From: Rhizophagus irregularis
Taxonomy: Eukaryota; Glomeromycota; Glomeromycetes; Glomerales; Glomeraceae
Length of the DNA stretch: 64,000 nt
Assembly (NCBI RefSeq): GCF_026210795.1
Contig: NC_089432.1
Location: 5,766,001 to 5,830,000, forward strand
Direction of reading: 5' to 3'
Position 1 is the stretch's first letter; every line of letters begins with the position of its first letter. The position numbers and the translations under genes were made by a program. This document shows, in pieces, positions 34,246 through 45,655 of this stretch. Under the pieces are notes generated by a model that was not told where the DNA came from, did no database searches, and saw only the letters and a list, made by a program, of their open reading frames with translations.

Positions 34246-37200
34246 GATTTTTTCGTAAAAAATGTTGTCTAAGATTAGAAGGATATGGGAATTCCTTCCC
34301 ACAATGCTGATAGGTACGATCAGCTAGTTTTTTTTTTATAGGTGGCTGGCTATCTACTGCAAAAACATTACGTTGTGCCTTATGTACAGAGAGAGGAATT
34401 GAGACAACCTGTCCATTTACATTTGCTTTGAACTCACCCTTTACTACAGGTTCCCAACCTGCACGATACTGCCACTATGTACCAAGTATTAGCAATGATT
34501 TGTCCTTACCATTTCGATCCTTCTCGGTAGGTATAACAGGAGAATTCGTCTGATATAGTGACTGTATTTGTACCTTCACCGATAGTTATGGGAATTTCAT
34601 TGATAGTGCCAAGAGTTTTGGTTGATCCAGCTACACCATTAAGTGCATGTATATTCTTTCGATCTATTTTGAGACCTAGATGCTTAGCTACATTCTCAGA
34701 GATTACTGAAGAGTCAGGACCCTGTATCGATCATAGCATAGGGTATGCATACATTTTTGATTTTACAGGAAATGGTCACTACATCATTGGGATCATCTAA
34801 CTGGAGAAAGTTGATTTAACTGGGTAACTGGCCAGTATAGGTTTTCTGCTGATAGGCACGTATTGATGGTTCAGTGTTTTGTCTTCTTTCTGTTCTACTT
34901 CAGATGGTACATCTGCAGGAGGAGTTGGTAATAGTGGAGTTGCTGTATTTACAGCATGAGCTAGAAGGAGATAAAATGTCTTGCATATTTGCTGAAAGAA
35001 CATCCCAGAGTTTCTTTCTTTCACTAACTGGATAGTCACTAACAAAATGGTTTAAAAGCGGGTCTTTCAGATTCTCATATGCTTGATTGGTCTAAGCATT
35101 AATCTGTAAGAGGATTTCTTTAGGACATTGTGCTGCTAGTGAAGCAATTATTATGACTTCAGTGCTGCATGAAAGACTTCATCAGTTTTCTTGAGAATAG
35201 GTTCTCTTTTAGATTTGGAAGTACGGGATTTTTTTCCCTTTGGTTTTTACTGAAACTCCACGTCGACGAGTTTTTTTTTTACACTAAAGCAATTCTGAGG
35301 TTCATCCTCCTCCTCTTCTTCTTCAGTTAACTCTTCCTCAGTTTCTTCATCAGTTTCCTCATCACTTTCAGATTCTTCATAGTCAACTATGTGAGTATTG
35401 TTAACTTTCTTAGTACGTCTACTCCGTGAACACTTGTTTTTGGAATGACCTGTTCTACCACAGTTTGAGCAATGACGTTTAGAAGAAGATTTGGTTGTCT
35501 TTGTCACCTTTTTAACCTGGCCAGTTCCAAAGTGATCTTTTCTTAGATGTTGTGTTTGTCCACCTAACTTTCTGGTAAGATCACTCTCAATGAAAGTATG
35601 TATTGCTACAGGATTTGTTATGTCACCAGTATGGCCAAGACGTACTGCTATATCTGCAAGCTTTTCTAATGCAGTTCTATTCTGTGGTTGTTCTACTATA
35701 GTGGTTGGATTTTTTTCGCCCTCCACTTTCATACCATTTATTACGTAACTCATTAAAGAAAGCATCAAGATCAGCAGGAGCAGCAATTCTAACTCTCATT
35801 TCTAAAACATCAGGCAAATGATTATATAGATAAGGTAAAATTTCAGCATATACTTGTCCTTATGCTAATGATCGAATCCTTTTTGCATATGTATCTGGTG
35901 TATCTATAGGAGAAAATGATTCATTCATGAGTGCTATTATAGCACCTTGATTTGTTCCAACCATCACATCTCTATATTTTCCTTGCAGCCAGTTTAGAAA
36001 CTCTGGTTCTGTATTAATAGCAGCATTGGCATTATATGGATTATTTGCTGGAACAGGAATAAATCTACCAGACATTTTATTTTTCATAACACTACACCTC
36101 ATAGCAGCATTAAAACCAGCAAAAGCTAGTGGACGAGCCATCTCATTGACAGCTCTAAGCTTTTGATAATAAGAGTCTGGCAGCTCTTGTCCATCATAAA
36201 ATGGTAACTGTGCAAGACCTGGTGATATAGTATGCATGACATTTTGTATTGTAGCCATGTTTGGAGGATTGTTTTGTAACGCTAATATTTGTTGTTGTAA
36301 ATTTAAAATATTTTGGGCCTGTGCTTGTACTTGGGTCTGTGAAATCCTATATTGTCTTTGCCAGTTTTGTGCCTGACGTATACAACCTGCATGCCTTCTT
36401 CTCCAACGTTCTGTATCAGCATTATAACGTAACATCAGCCTGTGTGCATTCCTTCTATGCTCAGCTATCTGATTCTGTTGGTTTACCAGCTGATTCTCGG
36501 GCTTGGTTTGCCGGTTGTCGCATCTTTACGTCTATTCAGAAAACGTATACCTAGATTGGCTATTTGTATTCCTGCAATACGTGCTTGATTCTGTTGTGCA
36601 ACAGTTTTCCAGTGTCTACGAGCATTTGTCTCATATGTAAAATCATCACGTACTCTTATTAAGTCTTTGATTAAGAGCATTTGTACGATCTAAAGATTCT
36701 CCAAGTAATGTCTGCAATCCTTCTATTTGATTTAGTTGGTCTACACCAATTTCTTGCATTAGAGCAGCTTGACGAATAATTTCATCAAGACTTTGAGTGG
36801 TAGCATTAAAGACATCATCTATGTCTTGTGGAATTAGAATCCTATTCCGATCAAAAAATAGTCAAATTTCAGACACACAATCTGCAACTGCCCGTCGGCG
36901 GTCTAGTATTCTTAGAATAGGATTGAATAATTCATTATCTTCATCCATTTCTATCTTTCCTTTACATAAAAATAATTCTTGAATGCATTTTTTGAGTTTA
37001 TCTACTGTGTCTTCAAGCTGAATAATATGTTCATCCTGGGCAACAAGTGCTTCTTCCTTTAACTCTAAGTGATCTCGATACTTTCCAAGTTCAACTAAAG
37101 TGGACTGACACTCTGCTTTTAACTGATCGATCTCATCCTCACGTGAAACAAGATTTTTTTCAAGATAGAAGATATATCGTTCACATGCCTCTATCTCCTT

Positions 37201-37317
37201 TGTGAGTTTACGGATTTTCTCCTTATTGGAAATATTATTTGTTTCCTCTAATATCAGCTCTTTACGTAAAGCAAAGTTGCTATTTAGCAGATCAAGATAT
37301 GCCGATTCAATACCCAT
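34133..37317 (-). pseudogene. Gag-like polyprotein with CCHC knuckle and retropepsin domain, frameshifted
   Basis: Read from ATG 37317 (stops lie just upstream) leftward. Part 1 (37317-36862) is a long coiled coil (KIRKLTKEIEACERYIFYLE). A stop at 36860 and frame changes lead through 36720-36483 into a Gln-rich helix and capsid-like region (36435-35740: LPFYDGQELPDSYYQKL, FLNWLQGKYRDVMVG, YLYNHLPDVLEMRVRI). Then comes a CX2CX4HX4C knuckle (CSNCGRTGHSKNKC, about 35470-35430) and an acidic stretch. Further on is a retropepsin: YAMIDTGS and, after a one-base insertion near 34720, DSSVISENVAKHLGL, the flap-like GVAGSTKTLGTI and ILGT-stop-WQYRAGWEP. The end has a degenerate finger (HCGKEFPYPSNLRQH) and tandem SHAKPMQSPCAVK repeats. 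The layout is that of retroelement Gag-Pro; no RT or RNase H follows. Confidence 0.72.
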
Positions 37318-38414
37318 CAATTCCTATTATTAAAATAGATTCTGATGAAGCACGAAATGTAGAGGTGACTTCGACTTTATGCAGAATATTTTATCAACCA
37401 TCTGGATATCAGAGGACTGCCAAAAAATTGTATGAGACATCACAAAATGCTGGATATGATTTCACCTTAGATGAAGTGCAGGATTGGCTTGGAAAGACAG
37501 GCAGTACATCAAGTCCACAAACCTCGTCCCCGATTTATCCTTTGTGTAAGTTTTAGTTCTATACAAGTCTGTTAATGAAGTTCATCGAAGCTGACATTTT
37601 GTATATGCCATATGACGAGGTTGGACATGTGACTTATCTTTTCTGTCTCAATATAGTTGATATAGCATCGAGGTATAAAGAAAGTGTCCCTATAGGTTCA
37701 ACCAGTGTTAAAGATCGACAGGGAATCCTAACTTCTCATACTATTGCTCGAGGCTTTTGAAAAGGTATATGATGATACGAACATGTCCGCTCAACTTGCT
37801 TGAAAATTATTGATTACAGATAGGGGTTCGAGTTTAAAGGTGAGTGTGAAAAGTAGATGACTTCCCATGGTGTAAAGATTCAGAAGGCCAAGTCTAAGCG
37901 TACTGTTGGCATTGTGGAGCGATATAACCGTACCTGGGTTGAAAAACTATTTCCCTCTCAAGATGCATCTGATTTACTAACTTTAGGTAAAACGAGATCT
38001 CAGTACGGGTAAAAAACTTACCTATTGCTGTAGAAAGTATAAATAACTCAGTGACCCAACAACTTGGTATATCTCCTGCTGTAGCTATAAAAAAATCACG
38101 AGTGTCTTTCAGATCTTCTTATCCTCGTGATGGACCTGTTGGGTATGAAGAGGAGAAACTACCACCTGATATAAGTGTAAGGTACTTACTTGAACCAAAT
38201 GATCTGAAAGGTGGAAGACGTCGAGCAGGAGATATGAATTGGTCATGCAAGATTTATCATAATACGTATGCCTTTAACTTAGAAAAATCAACCAGTTTTG
38301 TACTGGCTTATTGATGATGATGGTAAAGAATCAGAGAGATCCTTTGTGAGGGAAGAACTTTTGGTTATACCAGATGATACAGAACTTCCACCACAATGGG
38401 TACTTATGAATTAA
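37299..38414 (+). pseudogene. Polinton-type rve integrase, frameshifted
   Basis: Retroviral-fold DDE integrase that would insert the element. ATG 37299 (MPIQYPSIPIIKIDSDEA) starts an N-terminal part with LCRIFYQPSGYQRTAKKLYE. After frame changes near 37530 the catalytic core reads EADILYMPYDEVGHVTYLF with LNIVDIASRYK (first Asp), then LLITDRGS and GVKIQKAKSKRTVGIVERYN (second Asp and the Glu). Stops and shifts occur near 37760, 37800, 37857 and 37980. The C-terminal part (38051 on: RRRAGDMNWSCKIYHNTYAF, shift near 38285, then DDDGKESERSFVREELLVIP) ends PPQWVLMN at 38412. It shares its 5' end with the divergent Gag frame. Polinton rather than LTR-retrotransposon origin is inferred from the neighbours and the C-terminal form. 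Confidence 0.85.
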
Positions 38415-38452
38415 GATAGTCTTCTACCTCATCATCTGCTTGTATGCGGAAG

Positions 38453-38773
38453 TTAGTCTTTCGTCAATTCATAGTATAACCTGTATAGCTTATTAATAGC
38501 AGACAAAAGTTTTGGCTCTCTGCTATACCAGGTCTTATAATTTTCCAAGATTTGCTGATACTTTGTCTCATTAGGTAGAATAGATTGTGCTGTTTCGAAA
38601 CAAAATTTTCTGGTTCTTCTCAGGCGCAATTTGATTATCCTTTGTTGTAAGCATAACATGAATTTACCATCCTTTGGTTTCTTGTAAAGGATGCCTGCTT
38701 TAATTACAGCAATTAGAGCTGATTCAATTTCACGGAATGTTGGCTTAGCTGGTATAGCTTGGGTAGACATCAT
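38453..38773 (-). CDS. Small element-encoded basic protein, 106 residues, unknown
   Basis: Intact minus-strand frame starting MMSTQAIPAKPTFREIESAL, rich in Lys/Arg (IIKLRLRRTRKFCFET), convergent with the integrase (39 bp between stops). Family not recognised. Like 33271-33540 it has stayed open while the large genes decayed, which may only reflect its short length. Confidence 0.45.
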   Translation of the reverse strand: MMSTQAIPAKPTFREIESALIAVIKAGILYKKPKDGKFMLCLQQRIIKLRLRRTRKFCFETAQSILPNETKYQQILENYKTWYSREPKLLSAINKLYRLYYELTKD

Positions 38774-38847
38774 TTTTTATATCATGTAAAGTTTTTTTTA
38801 ATTTAACTTATTTATACTTAATAAAAATGATTGGAGAATATACTTGT

Positions 38848-38995
38848 GAATATTTACATAACGCAGAAAGCGCGTGGTCGTCGCCTGTGTGAGCCAGAAG
38901 GTTGTCGCATTTATTGGAAGACAAAATCACGCTTTCCTTGTGCTGTATGTGGTAAACCTACAGGTTCATCTATAGTCGACGTCAATCTCATATTG
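38848..38995 (+). CDS. Short cysteine-rich frame next to the right TIR
   Basis: Part of a longer open frame (38831-39313) that runs into the TIR. The portion before the TIR reads RGRRLCEPEGCRIYWKTKSR and FPCAVCGKPTGSS, with two CX2-4C pairs like a zinc ribbon. The TIR portion (VRFW-type repeat translation) is not coding. Possibly a small DNA-binding protein of the element or a remnant; low confidence. Confidence 0.3.
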
Positions 38996-39919
38996 GGAGT
39001 TATTATCGAAATCGGTATGAAAATGGAGAACTTCGACAAAGAATCAGAGCAATTTATGATTAGGGTTAAATTTTGGTTAGACTTCATTGTCCCAGAATTT
39101 TTCGTATTGCAGGACAAGCTTTACAATATGTCTAGTTGTTTTCCTGCTGTATATTTTTTGGTTAGACCTCGGACGGATTTTTGGTTAGACTTTTGGTTAG
39201 ACCTGTTGTCCCAGATTTTTTCGTATTTCAGGGAAAGCTTTACAATATATCTAGTTACCTTCCTGCTATACATTTTTTGGTTAGCAGGGTTGGATTTTGG
39301 ATTTGAGACTTAGCTGTCCCAGATTTTTTCGTATAGGAGAAAAAGCTTTAAAACGTATATAGTTGCTTATGCTATACATTTTTGGTTAGACTGGGCAGAT
39401 TTTTGGTTAGAGGCAAAACACTGTCCCAGATTTTTTCGCATAGCAGGGTGCTTTACAATATGTCTAGTTGCCTTCCTGCTATACATTTTTGGTTGAGCAT
39501 TTAATGGCTTAAATCATCGAATTTAATCCTTTTAGAAAGATCATAAAAATAGTATAGCCGCCACAATGATTGCAATGATCACGCATTGGTATTACAGACA
39601 CTTCGTGTCCTTCATACCTTTGGCACTTATAAAGGCAATCTGATATAGCATAAAATTATGATATCCTGGAATGGATTCATGCGTAATAATGCCTAGGTAA
39701 TATACGATGTTAATCTTATCTACAACAAGCTTTGGAGAGTTCTTTTAAAGTATCAGTAATATATATCGGGATGGAATCAAGTTAGGTGGCCTCAGGGATA
39801 AAAAAACAGGTATAGTGTTATCATATCAGAAAACAAGGCTAGGTGGTCTGGGGGTACACTAAATTATGGTTAGACCTATGTGATAGCCGCTGTCCCAAAA
39901 CCCCCAAGATTGTCCTACT
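38995..39919. repeat. Right terminal inverted repeat of the Polinton-like element
   Basis: About 925 bp, the inverted match of 26985-28290 without the MITE. The inner boundary lies near GTTATTATCGAAATCGG (39000). It contains the same subterminal units (AAATCTGGGACA, GTATAGCAGGAAGG in inverse) and ends AGATTGTCCTACT at 39919. Confidence 0.88.
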
Positions 39920-39924
39920 GTATA

Positions 39925-41157
39925 TTATATAGTATTTTGTATAATAAAAATGTAATAAAATTAATATTCTAATTAAAGGTAGACAAATCAGCCTATATGT
40001 TCTTTTTTAGGTATAATTTATCTATATATAGTAAGATCTTTAAAAATAAATTTTACCTTAGATTTCCAGTAACCTATCTTATAAGTAAACGGGATTCTGC
40101 TATATGTAGCAATATATAAACAAGAATCTTTCCATTCTTTTTTATATTAATAGCCTGCTGGAAAGCCAAATAGTTCATATTTATATTATTAAAAAACATT
40201 TTTTATATATAAAATTATAAAAATAAAATTATTTTTTTCACAAAAAAATTGTTATAATGATCATCAAAAAAAATTCCATTTACTAATTGATTTATTTACT
40301 ATTAATATTTAGTAATTATCAAATATTCAAATTATTTAGATATTCAATCTATTTATTAATCTAAATTTATTCAAATAATAAATTTCAATTTTATAAAATT
40401 TTATTTTTTAAATTTAAAAATTTTTAATTATCACAATTTATTGACAAATATAGATTTTTTTTTTATATATTTTTATATTTTTTTACAAACTTTTCCTATT
40501 ATCTTTTACATTAATATTTTTTATTATTTGAATTATTTGAATATATTTATTACATTTTTTTGAGATTTTAGAGGAAGTAAATCAAGATGGAATCCCAAAT
40601 TACGACTTTTTTCTTTTTAAATACCAGCCATCAAACTTTGTTTTACAAAATGCATAACTTTTAATTTATAATTATATTAATTGGTTAATTTACTGCATTT
40701 TTTAGTAAAAATTTTAAATGTTAAAAAGTATTAAGTCCAAAATATAATGTGAATATTTATATAATATATACATATAAATTTTTTACTAAGATACAATGTA
40801 TATAACTTTTGCTATATTTTTATAGCTCTTGTTCTAATTTATTAAAATATATAAGCATTTAAATTAATATTTCTTCAAGTTATATAGCCATTTAAAAATG
40901 GGATTTAAAACTTAAAGTAATTAGGGTGATTGAACCATGAGTGGTTGAGTTATCCACTGTAAGTGCATGCAAATTGTTTATATTGTTTGAATACCAAAAA
41001 ATGACCCTGAGCGTATTATGGAAACAGGGGGTAGTAAGTGCAAGTAGTATCACACTATGGAAAATCCCGGGTCATGATTAATGCACGTAATGGATCAAAG
41101 ATTCATATTTTAAACCTCTGGAACAGTATTCCGGAAAAATAAATATCTAATATTATA
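39925..41157. other. AT-rich intergenic region upstream of the WD40 gene
   Basis: No gene. Mostly A/T runs. At 40925-41100 the composition is more balanced and contains degenerate Pol III A-box-like and B-box-like words (see findings). The promoter of the WD40 gene should lie at the right end. Confidence 0.45.
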
Positions 41158-42831
41158 ATGACTGATAAAACACCAGTTGGACCACAAATAGGCAATAGTG
41201 CTGATCATTTTTTTCAGTCTGATAGTGATCTGGTAACCCAAGAGCGTCGAACCGCAAAAAGAGAAAATAAAGCTGGTGATCCAATAGAGTGTACTTCTAA
41301 AGTCTTATGCTTGGTACTGTCCGAAAAAGCTGAAGAATCAGAGTATGCTTATATTGGAGAATCAGGTTTCATTGCGAAAAGGATAAACTTATTGGTATGA
41401 TAAGAAACATATTATATAAAACTGCTGACAACAATGCTAATCCACTTTTTATTAGACTGGAAAAACTACTAAAGTTTTTAAGGGACATACTGGACCCGTT
41501 ACTTGTCTTGGTTTATGGTATAAAGATAATGATGAATATCTTATAACAGGATCATGGGATAAGACTCTCATCAAATGGAATACAAAGGTGAATAAATTGA
41601 TTTTTATAAGAACATTATTTAGAATTCCAATCTGTTATCTCGGATAGTTACATTTTGGTAATTACATTTTAGTAATTACATTTTAATATTTATATTTATA
41701 TAAATAATTTAAGAAAACATTTTTTTGAGATATCCTATAATAAATACCAAAATTTAAATGAAGAATCAGATGACGGATTGATTAACTAATTTAGTTTTAT
41801 GATCAATTATAGACTAAAGAGTCCATTCATACTTTTGTTGCGCATACTGATTTTGTAAAATCATTAGCAATTTCTCATTTTGCATCAATTCTTTATTCGG
41901 GTTCCTCAGATAATTTTATTTATTCATGGAATCTTGTAACCGGCGAACAATTACAAAAATTCAAAGGACATTCTCGTGGTATAGAAGATCTTGCTCTCGA
42001 TGAAACAGAAACTTTTTTATTTTCTGCTTCATCAGATGGGTATATTAGAAAATGGAATGCAAATACAGGTGAATGTTCACATGTATTTAAAGGACATTTA
42101 ACAAGTGTATATGCGTTGAAAATATTTAATGAAGAAATGTGGACGGGTAAGTATTCAGGCTTTTTATGTTACAATAGAATTTTTATTTAAGCTAATATTA
42201 TAATTATAATGGTACCTTAGCATCTGCTGATAAAACAGTAAAAAGATGGGATTTAGAAGTAATATGCTTTATAAATATCGTTTCCTATTTTATCATCTAA
42301 TAAATGTTAAAGGGTAATTTATTATTTAGACTGGTGAACCAGATACAACTTTAGCACATCCAGATTTCGTTAAATGTCTTGTGGTTATCGGGCCATATGT
42401 TATCACTGGATCACGTGACGAGAATATTAGAATTTTTGAGATCGGGGTTTGTATGAAAGTTTCCTACATTTTAATATATATACATATATTAATCAATTCT
42501 TTTATTAGAATGGAGATATGATCAATAAATTTGAAGGTCATTTTGATGAAGTTGCCTGCATGGCTGTCAGAGGAATTACATTATATACAGGTTCTTTGGA
42601 TTGTACTATAAGAAAATGGTCCATTGCAGGTATTATCCTTTGGTAACTGAAGATATATTTTTTAATCATATATTAAAATCTATTTTAATATTTAATTTTT
42701 AAGAAGAAGATATTCGTACTAAAACAGAAAATAAAAAGTCCTTACAAAAATCAATTCCAATTAAAAAAGAAGTCAACTCTTCATTGTTAACTGAAGAGGA
42801 AGAACGTGAATTGGCTGAATTAATGGAATGA
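41158..42831 (+). CDS. WD40-repeat protein
   Basis: Seven exons: 41158-41394, 41456-41587, 41813-42146, about 42221-42259, 42332-42446, 42511-42631 and 42704-42831, all with GT-AG borders and kept frame. The N-terminus is Asp/Arg-rich (FFQSDSDLVTQERRTAKREN). WD40 units follow: VFKGHTGPVTCLGLWYKDN to SWDKTLIKWN; FVAHTDFVKSLAISHF to SSDNFIYSWN; FKGHSRGIEDLALDETE to SSDGYIRKWN; FKGHLTSVYALKIF to SADKTVKRWD; then SRDENIRIFE and FEGHFDEVACMAV to SLDCTIRKWS. That makes about six or seven blades, a single propeller. A charged tail ends in EEEERELAELME. Such proteins are scaffolds; the partner cannot be told from the sequence. No F-box or other added domain is seen. Confidence 0.85.
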
Positions 42832-43064
42832 AAAGTTAATTCGTGATCCCGTCTCGGAATCAGTAAAAGATACTAATATTAGCTAAAAATGTTTAAAATA
42901 AAAAAAAATCAATAAATGCTAATATAATTTCTGCAACTATTGTATTTCTAAACAAATTTATTTTTAAGGGTTAAGGGCTGGAACCTGGAATTGTTAAAAG
43001 AAAAAAAATTTTTAATTATTAGTACTATAGCAAAAATATTGTCATCTCTAAATTTTCTTAATTT

Positions 43065-43500
43065 TGAGCCATCATTTACATTACTTTCTAACTATAAATT
43101 ATTAAATAAATTCAGCTAAATTCTAATCTTAAATTTAGTTTATAAATTTATTGGATTTTTTAAAATAAATTTACTCACTACCTATAAAGATAAATTATAG
43201 CTCTTTGGAATTCTCTTATCATGATGCATTAAATGGTAGTAAATCTAACATTGATATATGATTGGTTAACAATATGTAATTATTGAATAATTTATATATT
43301 AATGATAGGGATATGAATTTACTACTATTTGATGCATTATGATAAGAAGATTTCAAAGAGATATGATTCATTTTTATAGGATTGTTAAATGGTAAATAAG
43401 TGCATTTTAAAATCTGATAAATTATATAATTAAATTTGTGATTAGAATTTAGCTAAATTTATTTTAAAAAGTAATGTAAATAATAAAGTTCCAAATGAAT
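43065..43500. mobile_element. Foldback (MITE-like) inverted repeat
   Basis: A near-perfect giant palindrome. The left arm carries CATTTACATTACTTTCTAAC (about 43075) and TTCTCTTATCATGATGCATT (about 43212); the right arm has their reverse complements AAAGTAATGTAAATAATAAA (about 43470) and AATGCATTATGATAAGAAG-type sequence (about 43335). The centre is near 43280. No coding capacity; target duplication not determined. Confidence 0.75.
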
Positions 43501-45655
43501 AGCATAGCAGAAATCTTTACTTTATCACAATTTTGTTGATTATTTATCAATTATTCATTCAATTTTATTACTTTGCTATAATTATTTCAATTAAAAATCC
43601 TATATAATAATAATTTTATAAACAGTTTATTAATATTCATTTAAATTTACTGCATATTAAATTTTATTAAAAAAAAATCTTTAAACAATTCATAAAGTTT
43701 TGCCAAATTTTATCTATATGTTGTAACCAAAAATATGGGATAAATTACGCAGAAATTGATGTTAGTTAAAAATATTTATTTATTTAATATAGGAATTAAT
43801 ATTGTTATATTTTAGATAGTTTTATAGTTTAGTTTGTTAACATATGATTAGCATGTGACTTAACACATAATTTATAATAATGCAAATATTATAGAACATT
43901 ATAAAATATTGTAGAATATTGTAGAATAATTTATAATATCACAAAAGTTTAGTATTACAATAGTTTAGTGAAACATTAAAATATATAAAAAGGCTGGATT
44001 TTAACTTTTATCAGAATTTTTAGCTTTTAACTCATTATTAATAAAAATATTATTAATTATTAAAAGTTATTTTGAATATGCTCATGATATGCCTAAAATT
44101 TAATTAATATTAAATGATAAATCCAGAGAAACGAAGTATGGAAAATTATTCCAGTTTAATTAATTGATGTAAAGTTTATTTAATAATGTAAGGAAAACTG
44201 ATTATCGAAATTTGAAAGTTAAATTTAAAGTTATAAAAGAAATAAAGAAATGTTAAAATCTAAATTAAGCATAATATTAAACTAAGTGTCTACTGATATA
44301 TGGCAAGTATCAGTGACAATGTGTATTTTAATAATATTTATAAACATTTGCTTAATGATAATTTTTTAATTATTTAAAATTCTATATGATTATTTTAGCC
44401 ATTAATTCTTGAATATTTAAATAATATATTTTGAAAATTTGAAGTTTTACCTGTAAATCTGTGATTTTTCTGAAACTTTAAAGTCAAATTAGAAGATAAT
44501 TAGCAAATATTAGCAAATATTTACTAATTATTGAAAATTTCAGTTTAAGGTTAACTTTGATAATTAACAATATAATTTTTTTACCATAAAATTTTTTTAA
44601 TATATTTTTCATAAATTATACTATAAAAAACATTTAGTATAATTTGTTCAAGTATTTTTATGGCTTTAAATTTCAAAATTAATATAATCTATACTATATA
44701 ATAATTGTTTTTATGTATAACCATAACATTTAGACTACCCTGTATAAATAAATTTTAATTGTGTAATATTGTTTCTATTGGCATTTTATCATATGATATT
44801 ACACTAACTTCCAAAAAAAAATATTTTGCTTTTCATAAAAATAGGGATTTTAGTTTTACAAATATTTCAAAAAAAAAAATTTTTTACATACACTAATCAT
44901 ATAATTCTGACCAGAATTAATTTTTTTCTCCTTTTTATTGTGAAGTAATAGAAAACTAATCTGTACAAATATTTTTATATTGTGTTGCCTGCATTACCTG
45001 TTACATACAGATCATGTTTAAGGTTGCTGGAGAAACTAGAGGGTTTTGACAAATTGGTAAAATACCAAAATGGCAAAACTTTACCAAAACTATATAAAAG
45101 TCTTATTAAAAATTGGCAAAACTCTAGAGAAAAGCGAAACCTGATAAAACTTATTATAAATGCTGAAACTACCAAAACTTTGCCGAAACTATAATAAAAC
45201 TATAGTAAAATTTTGGAGAAACTAATCATAGAATTTTGGAGAGGTTTAGGCAGGCAATTTTAGTCATACTTTTTTATATGTATGTATATTGTTGCAAAAT
45301 AACGGGTTAATGGCTAGTATAATATATTATATAATCAATAAATAATTAGTAAAATAATATACTTAAATAGGTCAGATTAGATCAGATTAGATCAGATTAC
45401 CGTATATCGTAGACCATAATATTCAAGGTTGCTTGGCTAAACTCATTTTAACTTTTGACAAAAGTCTAAACTTTAATTAGTAATAGTTTAAACTATGACA
45501 AAAGGTTTTGACAATGGCTAAATATTTAAACTATATATAAACTTTCTAATTAATAAAATTTAAAATAAATAATTATTAATAATACATTATTGTATATATT
45601 TAAATAAATTTTTTATAAAATAATTATTATATATTAATTAACAATTATTAATAAA

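Larger units (their letters stand above)
26979..39924. mobile_element. Polinton/Maverick-like element carrying a Gag-protease cassette (degraded)
   Basis: Element 26985-39919 (12,935 bp). Both ends begin AGTAGGACAATCTTGGGGGT in inverted orientation. The flanking direct repeat is GTATA (26980-26984 and 39920-39924), or TGTATA if one base is shared with the terminus; Polintons make 6-bp duplications and have 5'-AG termini. Inside, left to right: zinc finger plus protein-primed family B DNA polymerase (+), small ORFs (+), Gag-like and retropepsin frames (-), rve integrase (+), a small minus ORF and a small cysteine-rich plus ORF. No reverse transcriptase, major capsid, FtsK-type ATPase or adenain protease was found. 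Coding parts are visibly less AT-rich than the flanks. Frameshifts in every large gene and two nested MITEs mean this copy is inactive. Confidence 0.87.

Noticed and set aside
37239-37298. Upstream extension of the integrase frame before ATG 37299
   Set aside because: It opens at a TTG, lies antisense to the Gag coiled coil, and has no integrase-like content.
34133-38414. Nested LTR retrotransposon explaining Gag, protease and integrase
   Set aside because: Integrase and Gag-Pro are on opposite strands, no RT/RNase H frame exists, no LTR pair or flanking duplication was seen, and the integrase C-terminus fits Polinton-type integrases next to a protein-primed polymerase.
40925-41000. tRNA gene
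   Set aside because: Only loose A- and B-box-like words; no acceptor stem or anticodon arm could be paired.
44982-45194. Overlapping plus and minus frames of about 70 codons
   Set aside because: Both are translations of degenerate AAAACTTTACCAAAACT-type repeats; no conserved protein features.
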